64,000 nt of DNA, from NCBI GenBank assembly GCA_022828595.1, contig JAKGHH010000001.1, positions 116,944,999 to 117,008,998 on the forward strand, given 5' to 3'. Each line of letters opens with the position of its first letter. Position 1 is the stretch's first letter. Below the pieces are notes generated by a model that worked only from the letters and a program-made list of their open reading frames with translations, made no database searches and was not told the DNA's origin. A program made the position numbers and the translations under genes. This document shows, one piece after another, positions 46,401 to 57,497 of the stretch. Source of the DNA: Nelumbo lutea. Taxonomy: Eukaryota; Streptophyta; Magnoliopsida; Proteales; Nelumbonaceae.

Positions 46401-47427
46401 TCACTAAGAAAATTTTGGATCGGCACATAGTTTGGTTTTGGTTTTTGAAAATTGGTATACAGATACATATAGATAGAATACCAAATACTTGTACATCTCA
46501 TTGTACACAAACTTTTTGTACATGGGCTTTTGATTTATATTAATTAAATATACTTTAACATTTTCCAGAAAAAAATATTGTTTAGCTGCACAAGATCCAC
46601 TATATGTATCCTGTTTCCTCTTACTTGGGCTCCCTTGTTTTACTATAATTTGACATTTCATAATATTGGATTAACTATGTAGATTGGATTGTATCGTCAT
46701 ACAGAGGTTTTATTTTCATTTCCAATTCGAATGCATGAACATTAATTTTTAACTGTAAGTTTTTTATTCATTTGTAAGCCATAACCTTTTATGTGGTACA
46801 TGATGGTTATAAATTAAAAATGAAGTGAATTACAAGTGCAATCTGAAAAGATTTTACAGTTACCAGTTTACCACTAGCACCATAGCTGAGGAATGTCTTT
46901 CCATTTCTTGTTTGCATATTTTCCTGCTTTAGAAATTCAATGTACTGGCAGTTACTTAAAACTTAATAATTATTTGCAGCTGGACTTGGAAGATGCATAT
47001 CCAATCCTCTTGTATGGAGGTGGTGCGTTGGTAGCTGTGTGGTTGGCATCAGTTCTTGTTGGTGCCTTTGATTCGATTCCTCTGGTTGGTATTTCTACTT
47101 TTTCAGCTGGAAAGCCTGGAATGACCATATTCCATCTAAGTGCCTCGTCCTTGGCTGAGATTACTAAGTTACTATTATTTTGTGAAACAGTTCTCGAAGA
47201 TGATGGAAGTTGTTGGTATTGCTTACACAATCTGGTTTACTACCCGCTATTTGATCTTTAAGGTAGTCTATTGCATTTCTAAAGATTTATCTCTCAACAG
47301 ATAATACTGTTATACAGAGCTGCACTTACTGACTTATGCTTCCCACATCTTGTAGAAAAATAGAAACGAGTTGTCAGAAAAAATTGAAGAGCTTAAGGAG
47401 CAGGTTCTTGGATCAATTGATGATTAA
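37493..47427 (+). CDS. CURT1D: CURVATURE THYLAKOID 1 family protein, chloroplastic (CURT1D-like)
   Basis: Five exons: 37493-37622, 40885-41096, 46980-47084, 47191-47262, 47356-47427, joining to 591 bp (196 residues). All introns are GT..AG and phases agree (intron 1 splits a Gly codon; the others are phase 0). Residues 1 to about 55 are Ser/Thr/Arg-rich, a plastid transit peptide. An acidic linker follows. The CAAD domain spans about 105-196: amphipathic FEFLEKLNIKLDLEDAY, first membrane helix ALVAVWLASVLVGAF, loop DSIPL, second helix VVGIAYTIWFTTRYLIF, and a charged C-terminal helix (RNELSEKIEELKEQV). CURT1 proteins oligomerise and bend thylakoid membranes at grana margins. The family is clear; the D subtype rests on memory of the IPL..FTTRYL..KNR region and is less sure. 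Introns 1 (3.3 kb) and 2 (5.9 kb) are long because of insertions. Confidence 0.88.
37623..40884 (+). other. CURT1 intron 1
   Basis: GTACAT..TTTTAG, 3.26 kb, AT-rich. It holds a C(n)A(n) homopolymer junction at 39566-39591 and no recognisable gene or complete transposon. Confidence 0.85.
41200..41369. repeat. Hairpin MITE in CURT1 intron 2
   Basis: Left arm 41200-41273 and the reverse complement of the right arm 41304-41369 share GGACCAATCATTTT(A/G)TTCC, then ATGCC(A/G)(G/A)CCATAAA, and at the base AAATTTG(G/A)TAGCTGTTTT. A loop of about 30 bp separates the arms. Folded in the intron RNA this makes a long, nearly paired hairpin. The target duplication is not clear. Confidence 0.8.
42636..42640. 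repeat. Target-site duplication of the gypsy-type element, left
   Basis: GAGTG here and AAGTG at 45915-45919 match at 4 of 5 bases. Joining the flanks restores continuous LINE text (DSLRRVQLG). Confidence 0.75.
42641..43568 (-). repeat. 3' LTR of the gypsy-type element (928 bp)
   Basis: On plus: TGATGTATCAATTTTTTG..CGCCCTCATCA. Highly similar to 44944-45914. It has one copy of the CGCCTGTGCCAGGTTGC unit near 43432-43450 where the 5' LTR has three. The minus strand carries CCTATATAAAGG (43080-43091), a likely TATA box. Confidence 0.9.
44097..44520. repeat. Four-unit tandem repeat, 93-117 bp units
   Basis: Units begin TTTTGCCCATGC(C)(A/G)AAG at about 44097, 44213, 44306 and 44423. Each contains GCGACTGGGTCT, GAGGTCTTTTA and CTCGGCACCTTAG blocks. 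Unit 2 lacks a roughly 25-bp stretch. It lies inside the gypsy-type element. Confidence 0.88.
44924..44941 (-). promoter_or_regulatory. Primer-binding site of the gypsy-type element
   Basis: On minus, TGGCACCGTCTGTGGGAA two bases after the 5' LTR end. It matches the TGGCGCCGTCTGTGGGAA site typical of many plant Ty3/gypsy elements, with one change. Confidence 0.9.
44944..45914 (-). repeat. 5' LTR of the gypsy-type element (971 bp)
   Basis: On plus: TGATGTATC..CGCCTTCATCA. On minus it begins TGATGAAGGCGGATTTGGCCC. It contains CCTATATAAAGG (45387-45398, minus) as promoter candidate and a three-copy GCGCC/GACGCCTGTGCCAG array near 45738-45800 that is single-copy in the other LTR. Confidence 0.9.
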
Positions 47428-49400
47428 TACATGCCGAGTCATTTTTATTTATAGCTTTTCTTTCTTTCTTTCTTTCTTTAGTTCTTTAGTTCTATCATAG
47501 TTTTTGCTTTCTGTGTTAGACGGAACCATGTATGTATAGTTTTAGTTAATCATATGAATCTAGTTAACATTGTTGAATCTTTACATGCTGAATCCCCCCC
47601 CCCCCCCAAGAAAAAAAAAAAAAAAAAAAAAAGAAAAAAAAAACTAGTGGATTACCTACTTCTGTGTCACCTTCCCCAGCTAGGCATGTTTGATCTAGTT
47701 TCTCCTAAAGCGCTTAAACCTTCTAGTCACCAGTTACTTGGGGTATCAATGGATCGATTTTAGGTTGGATCTGTCTAAATCAAAATCAATTTGGATGCAT
47801 TGGACGGATCAATAAGACGTATTGAATTGGGACAGTCCAGACTTAATTGTCTAAAGTATTTATTGAATTGGACTGGACCTGGTGCATTTATAAGATAAAG
47901 AATATAGATGTTGATAGACTAGGTTTGGGTGGAATCAATCTTTGGACGGTCTAAGCATTGAATTGGATTGGTCTAAAATGATCCAGAGTATTCATCAGGT
48001 TGGATTGGATCTGGCCCATTTGTAATGGAATCATACGGATCTGGTTCGGATTGGAATATATTAGGTCCAATTAACCCCCTACCAGTTACTGCGACATTTG
48101 GTGCATGGGTGATGGTGTGACGTGACTTGTGACTTTTTTGCCTGACACGGAAATGATTGGTAAAACGTAAACCTGCCTTGGCCCGACCTTTTGGATCGGG
48201 TTGGGTTAATCTTAGACCATGAACCTTCTTCATTAGCTTAGATACTTCGCATAATTTTTTTTAATGAAACATGGAAATGATGGAATTACGTTTACATAAA
48301 CCTTTGTGAATGCAGGACAAGTGACATTAGAAATACTCGTCAAGCTTCGATAACAAACACTGACATTATAGTATGTAGGAATTAGAACCTCTATTTAATG
48401 ACATACATGTAAATATGTAATCAATCAATTGTGTTAGTGGGTTGGGCTAATCCCATATTGCCTGATCGTATGAAAAAAGGTATAACAAATAGTTATACAC
48501 CAGTTGACATTATATATGTTCATTACTTGTATGTTTGGGATTAGGGATGCCAACTAGCTGATCTTCATGTCAGAGTATTCCAACATTTATTTCTATTCCC
48601 ATTTCTGATTGAATCAAATAGACTATGCAAATGGACCATTCTAATTCCTATTCTAAAGAATTTTAATTCAAATTCTGATTATAAACCAATTGGACCCTTA
48701 GAGGTTTGTCATATTTGCAATTTTCCACATCAATGATGATTGAACAGAATACCCTGAACACTAGATTGGAATTGAATTCCCTTCTAACGGTTATCTTTCC
48801 GAAAGGTTAATTATTGGTGCTTCCAAATGCTTTTTCCAAATCAGTATCGGTGCTATCAACCTGTTCCGTTGATACATAAGTGATCATTTGCAATGCATCC
48901 CATGGATCAAAGCCATCCAAGTTATTTTTGATTGTTGTAGCATTTTTCTCTTTAGATATCTCAATTCATCCCATATTCCATATGGTGATAATGTTTGCAG
49001 ACAAAGAAATATGAACTGAGTCAAGTCAACAACCCACTACCTGTCGGCTGCTTGATTTTTTCTTTTTGTATTCAATTTGTAATGCTGTTAATTAATTCAT
49101 TTGACCCGAACCGCTTACCCACCAACTAAGAAAAAAACAATTTGATTTTGAATCATTTTCTAAAATTATATATTTTATAGCATTGCAATCACTTTAATAA
49201 TTCTGTTTTTTTTCCTTCAGCAATTCTATTTATACTAAATCAGGTCAGGTTAGGTTTGGAATTTTGGATAACTGGTCTCAAGACTCTCAAATCTCAACTG
49301 TGGAGACATAATATCTGGCCGAAATCAAAATCCTTTTCTAGCTGAAAACACAAGAAGGTTGATGATCCCACTGTGTAATGGGGAGATGCTCCCAACACAT
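47428..49400. other. CURT1 3' region and intergenic sequence
   Basis: The CURT1 3' UTR probably occupies the first 100-200 bp, with a (TTTC)n run at 47458-47479. A C(16)A(n) homopolymer junction lies at 47594-47641. No further gene was seen. GGATTGGAT/CGGTC-rich text at 47745-48070 may be a decayed hAT-type element. Confidence 0.5.
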
Positions 49401-49408
49401 GGTGGGAT

Positions 49409-49705
49409 GGTAGAGGTGTAAATTGTGCTGAGCCGGGCTGTGCTTTCCTCCTTGGGATGCTTTGGGGGGTCAGCCCAGCATGGCCCATGTCCTGAGCCTG
49501 TGTGGGACTATGCCATGCCAGAGACTTAGATCAGGCCGGGTCATGGATCGGGTTAAGTCATGTTTTTTTTTTTAAGAATTGAAAAAATAATGAAAATTTT
49601 ATTACAAACTAACAAAATATCAAAATAGACAAAAAATTTTAAAAACTCTTAAAATTTTATTTTATATAAATTTTGATGTATTCCACCTACCAATTTACAC
49701 CTCTA
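49409..49705. mobile_element. hAT-type MITE with 15-bp inverted ends
   Basis: Left TAGAGGTGTAAATTG (49411-49425) is the exact reverse complement of CAATTTACACCTCTA (49691-49705). GGTGGGAT occurs at 49401-49408 and again at 49706-49713, an 8-bp duplication, leaving two extra G at the left end. About 295 bp, no coding capacity, GC-rich left half and AT-rich right half. Confidence 0.85.
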
Positions 49706-49738
49706 GGTGGGATGAGGTTATGTAAGAGGCTCCGGATC

Positions 49739-50162
49739 TCTCCCTGTGCATAATACTATATACGAAGATGGGATATTCTCAATGTGTAGTTGCCATTTTT
49801 GTGGGACGAATAAGTGATACGGCATTCACCTGAGAAATTATCCCCGTAGCCAAACACTCCCCTTCCATTTTCTGTTTTTTTGATGGAAACCAGAAAAAAT
49901 AGGATTTAAAGATAGGCGTCGCCCGGACTAGAACCGTGAGATCTTCAGTGTCTCCCTGTGCATAATACTATATACGAAGATGGGATATTCTCAATGTGTA
50001 GTTGCCATTTTTGTGGGACGAATAAGTGATACGGCATTCACCTGAGAAATTATCCCCGTAGCCAAACACTCCCCTTCCATTTTCTGTTTTTTTGATGGAA
50101 ACCAGAAAAAATAGGATTTAAAGATAGGCGTCGCCCGGACTAGAACCGTGAGATCTTCAGTG
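49739..50162. repeat. Perfect 212-bp tandem duplication
   Basis: 49739-49950 and 49951-50162 read identically throughout as far as I can check, both starting TCTCCCTGTGCATAATAC and ending ATCTTCAGTG. The duplication breaks inside the tRNA-Val gene, so the first unit carries only the 3' half of the tRNA (49915-49950, minus). The lack of differences indicates a very recent event or an assembly artefact. Confidence 0.95.
49915..49950 (-). pseudogene. tRNA-Val 3'-half fragment
   Basis: A 36-nt copy of the tRNA-Val 3' half produced by the 212-bp tandem duplication; the 5' half is absent. Confidence 0.9.
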
Positions 50163-50200
50163 TGTTAGAGTGACATGATAACCAACTACACCACGACACC
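50127..50200 (-). tRNA. tRNA-Val(AAC), slightly degenerate
   Basis: 74 nt on minus. The acceptor stem GGTGTCG/CGACGCC pairs with one G-U. The D region GTGTAGTTGGTTATCA and an anticodon loop CTAACAC with anticodon AAC fit plant tRNA-Val. Deviations from a normal gene: a C-C mismatch in the anticodon stem (TCACT against ACTGA), an A-G mismatch in the T stem, and GGTTCTAG in place of GGTTCGAG in the B box. It has a T-run terminator (TTTTTT on minus, about 50107-50112). Valine decoding is the ancestral job, but these three changes suggest weak function or a pseudogene. Confidence 0.8.
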
Positions 50201-50630
50201 GTTGATTAACCCTCCTTTTCACCTATGCAAAAGACCAATGTAAGTCATTTTCGTCTCATATGGAGTACAAGCTTACATTAACTGCGAATCTGCGACTGCG
50301 GACACATTAACGTGGAAATCGACACGGAAGGCGGGTGGGCGTCTGAATATTCCATAAGGGCATATTAGTAATTGTTGATCTAACAGCGGCGGACATCTCA
50401 AAGGATGCGTGCGAGCCTTCCTTACCGTCGTCCGCACAAGTACGGCTCACGCTATCCAGGAGGAGATTCAAATAAAGTTCATTCATACACATAATACACC
50501 AATCACTCAAGCTTTCAAGCCTCAATCCAGAAAGGAAAAAACCAAAAATTAATTAATGGAGTGAGGGGCTTCTCTCTTTCATACTCTCCCTCTCTCTCTC
50601 TCTCGTTTTCTTCGTCAACTAGCTGTTGCA
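50201..50630 (+). promoter_or_regulatory. PGI promoter and 5' UTR region
   Basis: A 430-bp gap between the tRNA and the PGI start codon. A TC-rich tract (TCTCTCTTTC.. and CCCTCTCTCTCTCTC) at 50572-50604 sits just upstream of the ATG, a frequent feature of plant core promoters and 5' leaders. No TATA box was confidently placed. Confidence 0.45.
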
Positions 50631-52246
50631 ATGGCGTCCGCCTCGGGCGTCTGTACTTCTTCTTCGTCGACCTTTAAGCCCGAACAGGTCATTGTAAGAG
50701 CAACGAGAACAGCAACGACGGCATCATCTTCTCTTGCTCCATCTCCCAGGTTTCCTAGAAATGATTCTGTTTCATGTCCGAACCGTTGCAAACTCGTGGC
50801 TCGGTCTTCCTGTCGTTCTTTTCATTTCAGGCCAACTCAATCCATTGCTCGAGAGGTTCCGGCGAATTTGTTGAGGCCGGACGTCGTTCAAAAGGAATTG
50901 GAGAAGGATCCGGTAGCTCTATGGCGTCGTTACATTGATTGGCTTTACCAGCACAAGGAGCTAGGGCTGTATCTTGATGTCAGTCTGATTGGATTTACGG
51001 ACGAATTCGTGGAACAGATGGAACCGAAGCTCCAAGCTGCTTTCAGGGCCATGGAGGAGCTTGAGATGGGAGCAATTGCTAATCCTGACGAGGGGCGCAT
51101 GGTTGGTCATTACTGGCTTCGGAACTCTCGGCTTGCTCCTACCTTGTTTCTCCGCTCGCAGATTGACAACACTCTCGAGGCTATCTGCAAGTTCGCAAAT
51201 GATGTCATCGGTGGTAAGGTCAGGTCCTTCTTTTGTTTTCCTTTGAGCTATTTCGTTTGACATTCTTTTGTCGATTGACTTAGGGCGTTTTCTAGACCAC
51301 TAAAAGTTGGCTTTAGCTTCCGATGCGAGAAGCAAATGGTATTATGGTAATTAACAGTCACGCAATGTAACTAACCAAAATTGGCATTATATATGCAAGT
51401 TTATTACAAAAATATAGCGAAATAAACAGGCTACTTTGCAGATCCCTCCTCTCTCTTAAGAAAAGGAAACCTGAAGAAGCAAGATGACATGTTCTAAACG
51501 CATTAATATCTCCTTTTTTTATCAGTAACTTGAAACTTTAAGAAGAGACACCTACAAGGTCTATGCAACGTATCACTATACGTTATATCTACAAGCAGGC
51601 TGTTAGTGTTATGGGGCTAGGCCATTGCTACTCCCCACATCTACCCAAGGTAGCCGCACAAATAATATTTGCAATCAGCTAAGGGATAACCTCCCCATAC
51701 TAAGCAATCTATGTCGACCCGTTCATGAGACAGGGAATCCACAAGAAAGTTAACAGACCAAGGGATCTATGTATATGCTGCCAGTAAACATTGAACCGGG
51801 AATCTGACCTCCATTTCACTTTTCATCCATCCTACTATATAGTCTTGGAATCTCCTTTAATAAGCATGTCCCTGAAATTTGATGAATTTGCCAACCTCAA
51901 TCCTTGAATAACTGTAAGTAACTAAGCTCTATTGAATTTCCAACTCCTACTGGTTCTGAGAAAGTAAAAAATAACGTCTTTTCCAAGATCATTAAACACA
52001 CCCCAATCCTCTAACAGATCTTTCTTTAATTTGAATACAATGTGAGGAATCGTGTATTGAGAGTTCTGGGAAGCCCTCTTTATTTATTTTGTATGGTGTT
52101 TGGCATTGTGCAGCGGATGAAACATAGCATTGCTTACCATGATATGTAAGCTTTTCAGCTAGGTATTACAATTACCTTTTATTCATGCTACATTTGCATT
52201 AATATTGGCTAAAATGCCGTTAATTTTATCACCCACCACCCCTACC

Positions 52247-52323
<77 letters not shown>

Positions 52324-54249
52324 TAGAACCTCTAATGAATGGCTCAAACTTCTTTGTCCTCAAAAAGAAAATCATTGTTAAGGCAAATAAATAGAAAAAA
52401 AGTTGCCTAGTTAGGTAATCAAGTATTATTGGTCGCTATAAACAATACTACCACATGTTGGGAAATGTTAATATGTGTTAGGATCAAGGTTCAAAATATC
52501 AATTGGGCAAATCGATACTGTTTTTTTTTTTTTATTTTTATTTTCTGAAACCAGTTCAGGGAGGCTGGTTTAGGGCTCCTTCACCCCCTAAACCGGTCAG
52601 ATCCCTGATGCACCCACTATAGGGGCATACCGGAGGGGTCCGGCAATGATACGTATCAGCCCATATCGGCCGATACGTGTCGATATTTTGAACCTTGGTT
52701 AGGATTGTTCATACTTCCTAACTTTCTGTTATTCTATGTCTGACATTCTTTGTTTTTTATTTTTTATTTTTGGAAAATGTTAACCAAACATCCAACGTTC
52801 TTTGTTGTAACAGATTAAGCCCCCATCATCTCCAGCAGGTCGCTTTACTCAGGTTCTTTCTGTGGGGATTGGAGGCTCAGCTCTGGGACCACAGTTTGTT
52901 GCAGAGGCTTTAGCTCCAGATAATCCTCCTCTTAAGGTATGCCTGAAATGTTTCAAGACGCTGTGCCATTCTTACCCTCTTTGTTGGAATGAGTTATTTG
53001 ATTCTTTTGCACAGATGGACTTTCTCTTAATCAAAGGTTTCATTCTTAACCAAGTGATTTTATTTTAGTGTAGATGTTTTCCATATGCAGTAGGTCATGA
53101 TTTCTGTTTCTCACTTAGCTGCTGCTTTAAACTATGGACATTTGGCAGAATATGTCACCCACCACCATTATTGTGTCAGACTTTTCTCAATGATTTTGAG
53201 TTAGTTATATTAATTTATTATATTCTACTGTATCCAGGATCTTTTTTTTATCTTTTTACTTGAAGCACTCACTTTTATGATTTCAATAGTTGCCTTTTGA
53301 ATTCGACCAAGGAAACTTATCTAGTTTTCTGTTGGACATGTTAATTTCTGATTTTCCCATTACTAATGTTTTTTCTCATCCATTTTGGCACATTTTTGTA
53401 CTGGTTGTCCATATTCAATGAACATTTTATTTCTCAATTGCTTATAAATTTTATTACAAGCTGCTAGGTCATAAATAAATGATTGATTTGTGTGTCCATA
53501 TTTAACAGGCTATAACTGATCGAAAAAGAAACTTTGTCTTGTATCATTTTCCTGTCTGGCCCCTCCCCCTGTTTACAAGCAGTTTTAATGAATATAAGAA
53601 ACAAAGCTGAACAATATGAGTTTCAATAAGTTGTTAATATGCTATTTGTTTCTTTGTTAGTGTTGCTATAAAATCTGGTTGGTGGTTGGCACTTGGCAGG
53701 GTGATGAGGGTGAATGCTAGTTTTGACTGTATTTTGAATCAGGTTTTGCTTTATTATTGGTTTTAAACTTTTTATTATTCTTAGTTGTATTTCTTTTTGT
53801 CTTCTTTTTTTACAATTGTATGTTATATGATATGAAATTATGTTCTTTAGGTCTTTAGGTAACAGTGGTTGAACAATTTGTTAAACCGAGTCCTTGGAAA
53901 CACTGCTAATTTTGTCAATTTACTTTCTAGATTTACCTTAAGAACTAAAGAGGTAGTTTCATGCATTAAGGATAATTCCCCTTAATTTGTAATGGATTAA
54001 GAACCTTCTTTGTTGGAGTTCTTTAGCTTAAGTTTTTCATATCTGCTTTGATCTTTTGGTTGGTGGGGGTAATGGGCCTCATGGCTATTTATTTCTTTTT
54101 TGTGCTTAGTGCAGATAAGATTCATTGATAATACAGATCCAGCTGGAATTGATCATCAAATTGCACAGCTTGGATCTGAGTTGGCTTCAACACTTATTAT
54201 AGTGATTTCCAAGGTAAGTTGCTTAGGTTTTGATAACCTCTGCAGTCTG

Positions 54250-54282
<33 letters not shown>

Positions 54283-54863
54283 TTATTTATTAATTTATTT
54301 ATTGGCTTTGAATATATGTCATGAAAATTTGCACTCAAAACTTGCTCAGAGTGGTGGTACCCCTGAAACTCGGAATGGTCTGTTGGAAGTACAGAAGGCT
54401 TTTCGTGATGCTGGCCTTGATTTCTCAAAACAGGTTTATAACTTTTAGTTTCTAATTCTAATTTTAGTTTTCAGTTTATTTTCTTGCCAATTAGATGTAA
54501 TCTTATTATCTATTACCAAATTTCAAGCTCAAGGCTCGATTTGATAAATGATAGCTGCTGAATTGGTTTAACAGAGTTGCTTATTAAGTTGTCTTTTAGT
54601 AGATAAATATGACTCTTTAAATTGATATGACCCCTTAAAACAATTAGCCCTATTTCTAAGACACCAACACAATGGAAAATAAATTCCTAAAAACTAAAGA
54701 ATACCAAAAATTACAAAGTTGCCACTCAATAAGGAATCTAGAGAAAACTGGTTCCTTTCTGCATGGGCTCTTACCTGTTTTCATGCATCAGTAACTGATA
54801 TAGGCTTTTCAGTATAATATATTTTATAATCTAAATAAATTGGAAAATATCCTTTTATTATTA

Positions 54864-54900
<37 letters not shown>

Positions 54901-56239
54901 TATTAGTAATAAAAACTATCAATGCTTATTAATTTTTTATTGGTGTTTTTCTTGTTTCTTTGGGTGAAGTGAACTTAATTTTTTGAGAATCTAATATATA
55001 TTTGCATATTCCCACACATTTTTCTATTTGGATTGAAAGAAGCCACTTTATTTCTTCCAAGACAACTTAGGGGTTAAAAGAGATCTTGCAGTTTTCAAAT
55101 GCTTTTTCCCCATTCACTTGATGTGCATGTCTCTGGCTTTGAGGTGTAGGAACGGCTTATGCTGTTTGCCTCGTGTTAGGTCTCAAGCCTATGGGAATGC
55201 ACCTTAAATGCAGTTCCAATTCTCAAGTGCGACAGACATTTTCTGGATGATCCTCTTGCACAGTCCTTGCATTCTCCTTAGAACCTTGGTGCTATTCTGG
55301 AGTTTGGTGACCATTATGATGTATGTAGAAGGTTGACTATGCTCCCATAGACTGATTTGAAATTGTATCACCAGGAAGAATTCTAACCCTATTGATGTGT
55401 ATCAACATAGATTGAGAACTCGTGCACCTAAATTTAATTTTGGGAATACAAACTTATCTTCTTGATTTTATATAGGACTTTTAATATATCTGTTGCAACA
55501 TGTCCATGCATAGGGCGTTGCTATTACACAAGAAAATTCTTTATTAGATAACACAGCTAGGATTGAAGGGTGGTTAGCAAGATTTCCAATGTTCGATTGG
55601 GTCGGTGGTAGAACCTCTGAAATGTCTGCAGTTGGTCTACTTCCTGCAGCACTCCAGGTATGTATTTGTTATATTGAGTATCCAGAAACTTTATTTTTTC
55701 ATATCTTGGCTTTGATTTTTATTCTTAAATTATTTTTACCTCAGGGAATAGATATTAAAGAAATGCTTGCTGGTGCATCCTTAATGGATGAGGCAACTAG
55801 GGCCAGTGTGGTAATGTTCTGGATCTGTTTCCTTATTTTTTTCCCTTTTCACCCCATCATATGTATGATTTATGTTTTGTCACTTTTTACAAAACTTAGA
55901 GCTTGACTTATGCCATTACTAACATATTTGTTTTTATTTTAATTTGTTCAGGTGAAGAATAACCCTGCAGCTTTGCTTGCTTTATGCTGGTATTGGGCTT
56001 CTGATGGAGTGGGGTCAAAGGTTTGTATTCCATTTCTTTCTATTCATAGTTGCTATACTGCTTGAGATGTTTGCATACTTTGTGTTTCCCCAACAGATGG
56101 AGGTGCATTGATTATGTTTGATTTTTCACAGGATATGGTTGTACTTCCTTACAAGGATAGCTTGCTACTGTTTAGTAGGTATCTGCAGCAGTTGGTCATG
56201 GAATCACTTGGGAAGGAGTTTGACCTCAATGGTAATCGG
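50631..56239 (+). CDS. PGI1: Glucose-6-phosphate isomerase, chloroplastic (5' part, eight exons)
   Basis: Exons: 50631-51218, 52814-52936, 54115-54213, 54350-54433, 55514-55657, 55745-55810, 55952-56020, 56132-56239. All have GT..AG borders and every junction is phase 0, giving 427 codons. Residues 1 to about 65 are a Ser/Ala/Arg-rich transit peptide, so the plastid isoform. GIGGSALGP (214-222) and SKSGGTPET (269-277, across exons 3/4) are the phosphosugar-binding SIS motifs. [11 protein letters not shown] (326-336) is the PGI signature of the cyanobacterial/plastid type. The enzyme interconverts fructose-6-phosphate and glucose-6-phosphate on the way to starch. The C-terminal portion, roughly 180 residues by family length, including the end of the SIS-2 domain, is not found before 64000. 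It either lies beyond a very long intron 8 or has been lost. Confidence 0.95.
52251..52318. repeat. Compound microsatellite (CT)n(TA)n
   Basis: About 41 bp of CT repeats followed by about 25 bp of alternating TA, in PGI intron 1. Confidence 0.97.
52477..52705. mobile_element. hAT-type MITE (213 bp) with perfect 8-bp target duplication
   Basis: The element 52485-52697 begins CAAGGTTCAAAATATC and ends GATATTTTGAACCTTG, perfect 16-bp inverted repeats. GTTAGGAT flanks both sides (52477-52484 and 52698-52705). The interior has an A/T-run and GATACGTATC/ATATCGGCCGATA palindromic motifs like those in the larger element at 29030. Confidence 0.95.
54258..54283. repeat. (AT)n microsatellite in PGI intron 3
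   Basis: Alternating AT dinucleotides between exons 3 and 4, followed by TTTATTTATTAATTT. Confidence 0.95.
54847..54903. repeat. (TTA)n microsatellite in PGI intron 4
   Basis: A run of TTATTATTA triplets in the 1.1-kb intron between exons 4 and 5. Confidence 0.95.
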
Positions 56240-56639
56240 GTATGCATACAAGCAAACCATCTTAAGGCTACTACTGCATTAATACTGGCTGAATATGTTT
56301 GAATTCTTGGATGGATACACCTTGGGTAAAACTTAGTTACTGAGAGCTACAAACGTAGCCTTAACTGGATTATGATTCAGGATCTTTGTGATTTCAGTAC
56401 TATTTTTGCAACTAAGCTGAGGTTGCAGATGCGCAGAATAGAAACAAATATCAGGTTAAAAGAAAGAAGAGAAGAGAAGAGAAGATGTAAGAGGATAACC
56501 CTAGGCAATCACACCCTAAATTTCACCATCACACCAAAATCTATAGAGAAGTTTTCTTCATCATTGTCCAAAAACTGTTCTCTGAAGGAGCCTTGCAATT
56601 TATTATCTATTGCCTTTAAAATGCTGTAGAGGGAAGTGA

Positions 56640-57497
56640 AAAAATTAGAAAAACTGATGTGGGGTTTTTAATGGGAGCCTAATGAAGGACCACTTGATTA
56701 AATGGGAATTAGTGTGCAGAAGTAAAGAGCAAGGGGGTTTAGGGATAGGTAATTTAGGGAAGAAGAATGTCTCTTTGTTAGGCAAATGGCTCTGGAGATG
56801 GCCGTTGGAGAAGGGGAGGCTTTGGCAAGAGTCTATTGGTAGTATTCATGGATGTGCAGGCAATAATTGGGATGCTGAGGTATCTGCGAGGGCTACTCTG
56901 GCTTCCCCTTGGAAGTCCATTTGTTGAGTGCTTCCTCAGTTTCTTAGCCTTATCAGGTATGCCGTCTGCTCTGGAGATAAAGTTCTCTTTTGGATAGGAA
57001 ACTCTACCCTTAAAGATCTCTTTCCTTCTTGTACACTCTTCGTTATTAAAAACGAACCAGTCCACTGGTTTGTGTCCTCCTCCTTGTTGACTGGAGTTAG
57101 TTGGAATTTGGGCCTAAGGAGACATTTGAGAGACCATTAGCTTGTTAGGGTAACCTTGCTCCTACAAATCCTTGATTTCGTGCTTCTAGATCTCTCTAAA
57201 CCAGATAATTGGGTTTGGACTCCCCATCCTAAGGGATTTTCTCCTGTGTCTCTTTTTTCTCTTCCTTGTGTTCATCCCCTACCCCTCAGCCTTGTCTTGT
57301 GAAAGAAATCTGGTCCAAACCTATTCCTCCCAAGGTAGGGTCCTTTTGTTGGGAAGCCTTTCATGGTAAAATTAACACTTTGGATGTATTACACAAAAAA
57401 AGACCTAATTTGTGTATCTCCCCGCATTGGTGTACCCTATGCAAAGTAAATGGAGAAAGTTGTTACCACCTTCTAATCTCCTCTCCCTTTGTTGCAG
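56640..57497 (+). mobile_element. 5'-truncated LINE in PGI intron 8, first part
   Basis: The plus frame 56682-57065 reads LIKWELVCRSKEQGGLGIG then NVSLLGKWLWRW, the thumb/connection part of an L1 reverse transcriptase. 57266-57497 has IPPKVGSFCWEAFHGKINT and CTLCKVNGESCYHLLISS, the zinc-binding RVT domain with its Cys/His pattern. The text breaks at 57494-57501, where copia sequence begins. RNase H-like text (LVEGDSRNVLVELS near 60655-60700) suggests the LINE resumes after about 60560. Confidence 0.85.

Larger units (their letters stand above)
41890..46430 (+). mobile_element. L1-type LINE remnant in CURT1 intron 2, split by a gypsy-type insertion
   Basis: Plus-strand pieces of the C-terminal part of an L1 reverse-transcriptase ORF. 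LWRQVI..KYG and RDKVQGRVGDG-like text lies near 41955-42130. FPELYLVAGNRDATVVEYF, then LNDWEIENLTELLDSL, lies near 42470-42635. Then, after the insertion 42641-45914, zinc-finger RVT text KVSFLVWTAVL near 46055 and IPAAVVWKIWKKRNTCIF near 46285-46340. A 300-bp piece resembling an L1 3' end (about 42165-42460, with CAATGAAATTTTTTCTGTTA) interrupts the ORF. The LINE is 5'-truncated and dead. Confidence 0.75.
51219..52813 (+). other. PGI intron 1
   Basis: 1.6 kb, GTCAGG..TAACAG. It contains a compound (CT)n(TA)n microsatellite and the 213-bp MITE. Confidence 0.85.

Noticed and set aside
50961..51263. 100-codon minus-strand frame over PGI exon 1
   Set aside because: A shadow of the PGI coding frame; the plus-strand protein matches the family throughout.
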